This document shows positions 59,701-64,000 of a DNA stretch of 64,000 bases, in pieces. Made by a program: the position numbers and the translations under genes. The notes beneath the pieces were generated by a model. It was given only the letters and a program-made list of their open reading frames with translations, was not told the origin of the DNA and did no database searches. Source of the stretch: Flavobacterium sp. SLB02 (GTDB taxonomy: Bacteria > Bacteroidota > Bacteroidia > Flavobacteriales > Flavobacteriaceae); the NCBI RefSeq assembly GCF_009664855.1, contig NZ_CP045928.1, positions 856,673 through 920,672 on the forward strand. Direction: 5' to 3'. Every line of letters starts with the position of its first letter. Position 1 is the stretch's first letter.

Positions 59701-60277
59701 TATAATTGATTCTTCTAAAGGAAATAATACCATAACCAAAGACGACCTAAAATATATGGGAACTACTGTTGCTCCTTATTTTGGTGGATTTATGAACGAT
59801 TTCTCATTTGAAAATTTCAGTTTAGCAGTGCAGATCACCTATTTTATGGGAGCTGTATTTAGAGATCAGCAAATGCAAAATTATCCTACTTTCAATGGCG
59901 CACAATACGGTGCAGTGGCGAAAGATAAAATTATTGCAGATCGCTGGAGACAGCCCGGAGACGAAGCTTTTACAAATGTTCCCGGATTGGCCAACACCAG
60001 TTACAATAGCTTAAATCGTTTTCAAAATGCTGATATAAATGTTTTATCTGCAGATAATATTCGTTTACAGCAGATTTCATTAGGGTATACAGTACCCAAT
60101 GAATGGTTGCAAAAAACCTTTTTCAAATCATTAAGTTTCAATTTTGCAGCAAGAAATCTGGGGTTATTATGGGTAAGAAATAACAGGGGAATAGATCCTC
60201 AATATCTTTCTAATAATAATTACAATACCCTTGCACCACAGCGTACTTATACATTACAATTTAATTGCAGCTTTTAA
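56717..60277 (+). CDS. SusC-like transporter with STN domain
   Basis: 1186 residues. A long signal region with a hydrophobic segment (about 16-40, ending KAQ), an STN domain (about 45-120: MQNASLQTLFSTIQQKSDYVFFY), a carboxypeptidase-D-like domain (about 128-205), plug with DIETITVLKDAAAASIWGSRAANGVI (about 312-337) and the beta-barrel. The STN domain is what talks to the anti-sigma factor, so the sigma/FecR/SusC set forms one signalling chain. Substrate unknown; the downstream thioredoxin and peptidase genes make peptides possible. SusD follows 17 bases later. Confidence 0.95.
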   Translation: MNKNHDIGFLLPKKIINLTFILFMRVFILVLYLGLTSIYANVAKAQNEISVKMQNASLQTLFSTIQQKSDYVFFYNDDLMSSGKKINLNQYGTVEQILNTALSNTGLTYTIIDKQIVIKKAKKVQQEQYDITGIVTDKNGNLLVGVNVLLVSNKSNWDITREKGDFRIRVTATDSLRFDYLGYESKIVAIKNQKFIKVVLTQDVMELTGVAVVASNGYTDIPKERLTGAMEVMSAKEIAKVPTVDINSRLEGKIAGVMVDPRTGNISVRGTTSYSSNSKPLVVIDGFPQSVDDFAFSRRGVPGASILSFLNPDDIETITVLKDAAAASIWGSRAANGVIVVTTKKGRKSDEPTVSFSTTTTFGEKIDLSKLRVMNTAQYVDYEKDLVNGGFVLDNISNWQAANPSAAQEIMFKEKRGQITAAERDQMLSSLSQRGNLGQINKYLLQNSLTKQYDFSVSGGNDKSTYYLGLGYNTDDAAMKANNSKSINVTLNNSFKLKSFLRFETGINYLSSKYQTNITANEALSNVSTSALRPYDMLSDENGNSLDYYIKFRPEVIQGFDAKGYLPWTYNYIDQLDYSNVRTNGENLRLNARLVATITPWLNLEASGMYTSIFSKTRTLNELESYYVRNMINEATSISNGKLVYGIPLGANLGDSNQKNESQSMRFQMNINKSFDQNNTVNFLAGAEVREERREGSSQTRYGYDTDTNSNVSVNPTQYYTTVYDWQTYIGNFDNAISKYRDRYLSYYALGSYDFKNRYHLSGSVRFDDYNLLGASRKNRALPLWSIGAKWDINKENFLKDVSWLSNLSTRVTYGVAGSAPAGGYGSNNALIGLGGRDFYTQLPTASISLPENPFIKWETTATFNIGLDYGIFDNRLRGNVDLYYKKTDDIITSLPFNPTYGWSFLKYNAGTLDGNGVDLGLSGTIFKGKFKWNSTFNIAYTSNEVTDSRFKAVAVNQFFGSSPIVGMNVSYLYAYRWAGLDTKGQSTIYAKDGSIIDSSKGNNTITKDDLKYMGTTVAPYFGGFMNDFSFENFSLAVQITYFMGAVFRDQQMQNYPTFNGAQYGAVAKDKIIADRWRQPGDEAFTNVPGLANTSYNSLNRFQNADINVLSADNIRLQQISLGYTVPNEWLQKTFFKSLSFNFAARNLGLLWVRNNRGIDPQYLSNNNYNTLAPQRTYTLQFNCSF

Positions 60278-60294
60278 TCAAAAAAGAACTTATT

Positions 60295-61650
60295 ATGAAA
60301 TTTTTAAAAATCACACTATATATTATTCTACCATTATTGGTGCTTAATTCCTGCAGAGATTATGTTGAAGTTGAACCTGTAGGCAACAATAGAATTTTAA
60401 AATATACCTCTGATTACAGAGCCCTGGCCAATGCTTACAATACCTACAGCCTTTCTGGGGGAATGTATCTGCTCTCAAGTGCCGATGTAGAATTTTCGAC
60501 AGCTTTTCAGGCGCGCGTCTCAACCATATGGGCAAACAGTTATACCTGGAGATCCAGAATTTTTGATGAATCTCAGGGAGACTCGGATTGGATTAATTTA
60601 TACCAGACCATTTATTACAACAATGCCATTATTAAAGGTGTAATGAAGAGTGAGAAAGGAACCCAGGCGGAGAAAAAACAAATTTATGCTGAAGCCTTTG
60701 TTCATAGAGCTTTTGCTTATTTACAGCTTGTAAATATTTATGGGCCGCAATTTGATCCCACTTCTTCAAATGCTCAAAAAGCGGTACCGCTTTTACTTAC
60801 ACCAGAATTATTCTCTTCATTAGAGAGAAGTTCTGTTGATCTTATCTACAAACAAATTCTTTCTGACCTGCAAAGTGCCCTGGCAAACGATATTGCAGAT
60901 ACGCCAGATTTTAATGTGCTTCCTTCAAAGAGAGCCGTTTATGGCATTCTAGCCAGAACTTATCTCTATATGGGCCAGTATGAGTTGAGTCTGGACAATG
61001 CAGAGAAAGCCTTAAGCATGCAAAAGGGATTAATTGATTTAAACACTTTTGCTACCCCTTACAGTTATCCGGTACTTACTGGTAATCCCGAGATTATTTT
61101 TTCTAAAACATTGCTAAGTGGTTACAATGGCGCGCCATTGGCACAAGATTTATTAAACAGTTTTAGTAGTGATGATTTACGTTACAATTATTATACAATT
61201 CTGGGTAATGTCTTTAATCCATCACATACGGGAAGAGCTTTTGGAATTGCTACCTATAGCCCTACAAACGGAATCAATATTGGAGTTTCTGTGCCTGAAA
61301 TGTATCTCACTGCCGCGGAGTGCTATGCCAGATTAGGCCAGCGGCAAAAAGCTGTTGATTACTTAAATATTTTAAGGGCTAAACGATACAAAACAGGTTC
61401 TCTCTATCAGGTAAGTGCAACTACCAATGCAGAAGCCTTAAGTCTTGTTTTGAGCGAAAGACAAAAAGAATTCATTGGAAGAGGATTTCGCTGGTTTGAT
61501 CAGCGTCGTTTAAACTTAGATCCAAATTTGCAAAAAACATATACAAGGGTTTTCAAAAACGAAACTTTTCCCCTACTGCCTAACAGCGCGGGGTATGTAT
61601 TTCCAATTCATCAAAATTATATCGATTTTAACCCAGAACTGGGTCAATAA
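60295..61650 (+). CDS. SusD-like lipoprotein, second locus
   Basis: 451 residues from the ATG at 60295. This start gives a lipoprotein signal (PLLVLNSC, Cys20); an upstream TTG at 60265 would overlap the SusC stop and is unlikely. RagB/SusD type with helices of the TPR form (HRAFAYLQLVNIYGPQF) and C-terminal LSERQKEFIGRGFRWFDQRR. It lies on the outer surface and delivers ligand to the preceding SusC. The next gene starts after 11 bases. Confidence 0.94.
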   Translation: MKFLKITLYIILPLLVLNSCRDYVEVEPVGNNRILKYTSDYRALANAYNTYSLSGGMYLLSSADVEFSTAFQARVSTIWANSYTWRSRIFDESQGDSDWINLYQTIYYNNAIIKGVMKSEKGTQAEKKQIYAEAFVHRAFAYLQLVNIYGPQFDPTSSNAQKAVPLLLTPELFSSLERSSVDLIYKQILSDLQSALANDIADTPDFNVLPSKRAVYGILARTYLYMGQYELSLDNAEKALSMQKGLIDLNTFATPYSYPVLTGNPEIIFSKTLLSGYNGAPLAQDLLNSFSSDDLRYNYYTILGNVFNPSHTGRAFGIATYSPTNGINIGVSVPEMYLTAAECYARLGQRQKAVDYLNILRAKRYKTGSLYQVSATTNAEALSLVLSERQKEFIGRGFRWFDQRRLNLDPNLQKTYTRVFKNETFPLLPNSAGYVFPIHQNYIDFNPELGQ

Positions 61651-61661
61651 AAACTACAAGA

Positions 61662-63641
61662 ATGTTTAAAAAAATAATAAATATCAAATTACTGGTACTG
61701 CTCTTCTGTAGCCTTACCATAGGGATTTCCGCTCAAGAAGTTAAATCCAGATTACAAGGTATGGTGGATGTTCCCTTGCCGGGAATGGCTTTACATATGA
61801 CTTATGATCCAAAAGGCGGACCTTTGGAGAATATCAAAGAAATCAATGGTTACGCATATGTCTTTAATGATTATAAATGGGAGATCGAAGATCTTACAAT
61901 GAAGAAAAACGGCGGTGTGTGGAATGTAAGTTATACTGTCCCTGAAAACTGCGGTTTTATGGCTTTCAAATTTTATGGCAACACACAAAACGGTATTCTT
62001 ACAGATACAGGACAAGATACCGGATATCTTTTAGTAGTTTTTAAAGAGCCAAAAATAAAAATGCCCGGAGCAGATTTAGCTTGGGCAACCTTTAGAAACA
62101 AGGATTTCAACAGTGAGTTTAGTGGTTATTTTAAAGACTTTTCCATAAATGGAGACGCTACGGAATATTGGCTAAAAAAAGAAGTGGCAGATCATGGTGA
62201 GAATTTTCCAAAATTTATTGATACTTACATTAAAGTATTAAAGGTACAGAAACCAGAGAAATTCGATGAATTAGGACACCGTTTTTTAGGGGATTTTACA
62301 AGGAAAATCAACGGACAGCCAGAAGAAGTTTTCTTAAAAGTTTACAATCTATATAAATTTGAACTAAAAGATCAGCCAAAAGCAGATTCTCTTGAAGCGG
62401 TAATTCAAAAACAGTTTCCAAAAGGAGCCTTTATGCGTTTTAAAGCCTTTCAAAGAATTATGCCAATTGCAGATGCCGGAGAAAAAAATAAAGTTATAAC
62501 GCAATTTTTAGCTGATTTTCCATACACTGCCAATGTACCTGATTCCCAAAAGTATTTCTATGATAATATCGTAAAAACGCAGTTTGGCTATTATTTTCAG
62601 ACCAAAGATTACAATAGTATTTTAGCTTTAATTCCCAATATGAATTTTGCTAATCTAAATGATGCGTACCATCAGAATATTTCTAAGGCGTTGTATTTGA
62701 AAGTGGAAGATCCTGCTCTTATAGCAACTATTGCCGTGCCAATGATCAAACTCATGCAGCAAAGAGTAAACGACTTGTCTTATATGCAGGGAATTTACTG
62801 GTCTGCAAATCAGGCAAACCAAAATGCTAAGGACAGACTCAACGAGCAGTTAGTGATTCAGATTCGTATGTATGATATGCTGAAAAAACACAAAGAAGTT
62901 TTAGAAACTTTTGACTTGCTGCCATTTGCAAAACGTTACGAAAAAGCAAGTATAAACGATATTCATGTCAGGGCCTTAGAAGCTTTAAACAAGCCAATTA
63001 TTGAAGTATTGAAAAATGGGGCAAGAGCCAATAGCTTATCTGATGGATTGACAGCTAAATTAAAAGAAGCTTACTTAAAAGAGGGAAAAAAAGAATCTGA
63101 TTTTCCGGCTTATCTCGAGGAGTTGAAAAAAGAAAACAATTCACAGGAAAAAATCACCCTGATGAATCCTGTTGCGGCCCCGGCAATTAACGTGCAGAGA
63201 GCACAGGGAAAAGCACAACAACTGGCTTTAGAGAACGGCAAGATTATCGTGATTGATTTTTGGGCAACATGGTGTGGCCCTTGCAAACAGGCATTTCCTG
63301 CTATGCAGCAATTAGTAAGCAACTTTAAGCAAGACACCCAGGTTGAGTTTTATTTTATAAGTACCCAGGAAACCAAGCAAGGATACCAAAAAGAAGCATT
63401 GGCTTACCTGAAAGCAAAAGGATTAAAACTCGATACCTATTTTGATTTAATGAAAAAAGGAGGCCCAACCAATAACGAATCGTTTTCCAAATACGCAGCT
63501 ATCTTTAAATCAAGTGGAATTCCCAGAAAAGTAGTAATTAAAAACGGTCAGATTCGATTTACATCTGAAGGATATTCAGGAAATCCAGGTCAGCTTGTTG
63601 ATGAACTTACAGAAGTGATTAACATTTTAAAGAAAGAGTAA
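61662..63641 (+). CDS. Thioredoxin-fold protein (TlpA-like) with long N-terminal region
   Basis: 659 residues with a signal peptide ending ISAQ. About 500 residues of helical and beta-rich sequence, unrecognised, precede a TlpA/ResA-type thioredoxin domain with WATWCGPC (Cys538 and Cys541). Redox activity or disulfide exchange in the periplasm is expected. Similar proteins with a TlpA domain are often found beside SusCD pairs in Bacteroidetes, where their job is unclear. Located in the operon between SusD and the peptidase. Confidence 0.88.
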   Translation: MFKKIINIKLLVLLFCSLTIGISAQEVKSRLQGMVDVPLPGMALHMTYDPKGGPLENIKEINGYAYVFNDYKWEIEDLTMKKNGGVWNVSYTVPENCGFMAFKFYGNTQNGILTDTGQDTGYLLVVFKEPKIKMPGADLAWATFRNKDFNSEFSGYFKDFSINGDATEYWLKKEVADHGENFPKFIDTYIKVLKVQKPEKFDELGHRFLGDFTRKINGQPEEVFLKVYNLYKFELKDQPKADSLEAVIQKQFPKGAFMRFKAFQRIMPIADAGEKNKVITQFLADFPYTANVPDSQKYFYDNIVKTQFGYYFQTKDYNSILALIPNMNFANLNDAYHQNISKALYLKVEDPALIATIAVPMIKLMQQRVNDLSYMQGIYWSANQANQNAKDRLNEQLVIQIRMYDMLKKHKEVLETFDLLPFAKRYEKASINDIHVRALEALNKPIIEVLKNGARANSLSDGLTAKLKEAYLKEGKKESDFPAYLEELKKENNSQEKITLMNPVAAPAINVQRAQGKAQQLALENGKIIVIDFWATWCGPCKQAFPAMQQLVSNFKQDTQVEFYFISTQETKQGYQKEALAYLKAKGLKLDTYFDLMKKGGPTNNESFSKYAAIFKSSGIPRKVVIKNGQIRFTSEGYSGNPGQLVDELTEVINILKKE

Positions 63642-63665
63642 TTTCTTTTTGAAAATCAAAAAAAT

Positions 63666-64000
63666 ATGAAAAACATACTTTTGCTATGTACACTCTCACT
63701 GAGTGTACATAGTGTATCTGCACAGAAAAAAACGCTCGACCAAGCGGCTTATCAATCATGGCAGAGAATTAACAATAAATCTTTGTCATACAGCGGTAAA
63801 TGGATCTCCTATGATGAAGTTTTTCAAGATGAAGAAAAGGAAAATAAAAAACAAACTATTATTCAGCAGGCTCCAAAGGGAAAACGTTTGGTGCTCAATG
63901 ATATTAGTGATTTAAAATTCATCGGGAAAAAGGACTGGATTCAGTACAGCAAAAATGACAGTACGCTTTTGCAAAATCTAAAAACAGGTGTGAAAAAACT
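63666..64000 (+). CDS. S9-type peptidase, partial (start only)
   Basis: From the ATG at 63666 the open frame continues to the window edge (111 codons plus). It has a signal peptide ending SVSAQ, and then DQAAYQSWQRINNKSLSYSG with a propeller-like start (KWISYDEVFQDEE) that resembles the N-terminal part of prolyl-oligopeptidase-family (S9) secreted peptidases of Bacteroidetes. The catalytic triad would be beyond the window. The family call is moderate. Confidence 0.65.
   Translation, partial: MKNILLLCTLSLSVHSVSAQKKTLDQAAYQSWQRINNKSLSYSGKWISYDEVFQDEEKENKKQTIIQQAPKGKRLVLNDISDLKFIGKKDWIQYSKNDSTLLQNLKTGVKK

Overview
The window reads as a low-GC Bacteroidetes chromosome, most likely Flavobacterium or a close relative. 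The evidence is paired SusC/SusD genes, a hybrid two-component system (HTCS), an ECF sigma/FecR pair, promoters of the TTG / TAnnTTTG type, and an integrase of the Bacteroidetes tyrosine-recombinase type. It falls into a defence island on the left and carbohydrate- and protein-utilisation loci on the right.

Defence island (2098-22644, AT-rich, all genes on the minus strand). It is inserted at the 3' end of a tRNA-Ser(UGA) gene (22633-22717). A 13-bp copy of the tRNA end marks the far junction at 2098, next to a strong hairpin that was probably the original tRNA terminator. The integrase next to the tRNA is broken by two frameshifts. Cargo in transcription order: a WYL-domain regulator; then a nine-gene, roughly 14-kb operon encoding a DNA methylase/specificity/histidine-kinase fusion, a receiver-domain protein, HsdM, HsdS, a 79-aa protein, a DUF262/HNH protein, a ComEC-like metallo-beta-lactamase, a GIY-YIG nuclease and HsdR; then a four-gene type III CBASS operon (CD-NTase, HORMA Cap7, TRIP13-like Cap6, 2TM-NUDIX effector Cap16). 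A related 24-bp motif sits at the same place in the promoters of the nine-gene operon and of the CBASS operon, suggesting common control, perhaps by the WYL protein. Left of the island are a small HTH-like gene and a two-gene cassette with a membrane protein that runs off the window; I do not recognise that cassette.

First utilisation locus (23203-54405, plus strand). GH89 alpha-N-acetylglucosaminidase, SusC/SusD, two GH92 alpha-mannosidase-type enzymes, a small secreted protein, a metallophosphoesterase lipoprotein and an HTCS are followed by myo-inositol oxygenase, GH2 beta-galactosidase, an HGSNAT-like membrane acetyltransferase, an SSS transporter, two GH28 enzymes and a GH51 arabinofuranosidase. 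A 31-bp direct-repeat motif with identical promoter spacing precedes both susC and the inositol oxygenase gene, so the HTCS probably controls both halves. The set would suit a plant inositol-containing glycan (a GPI-anchor glycan or GIPC head group) together with pectin or arabinogalactan; this is inference.

Second locus (54805-64000, plus strand): ECF sigma factor, FecR-type anti-sigma factor, SusC with an STN domain, SusD, a thioredoxin-fold lipoprotein-type or periplasmic protein, and the start of an S9-type peptidase. This looks like sigma/anti-sigma-controlled uptake, perhaps of peptides or glycopeptides.
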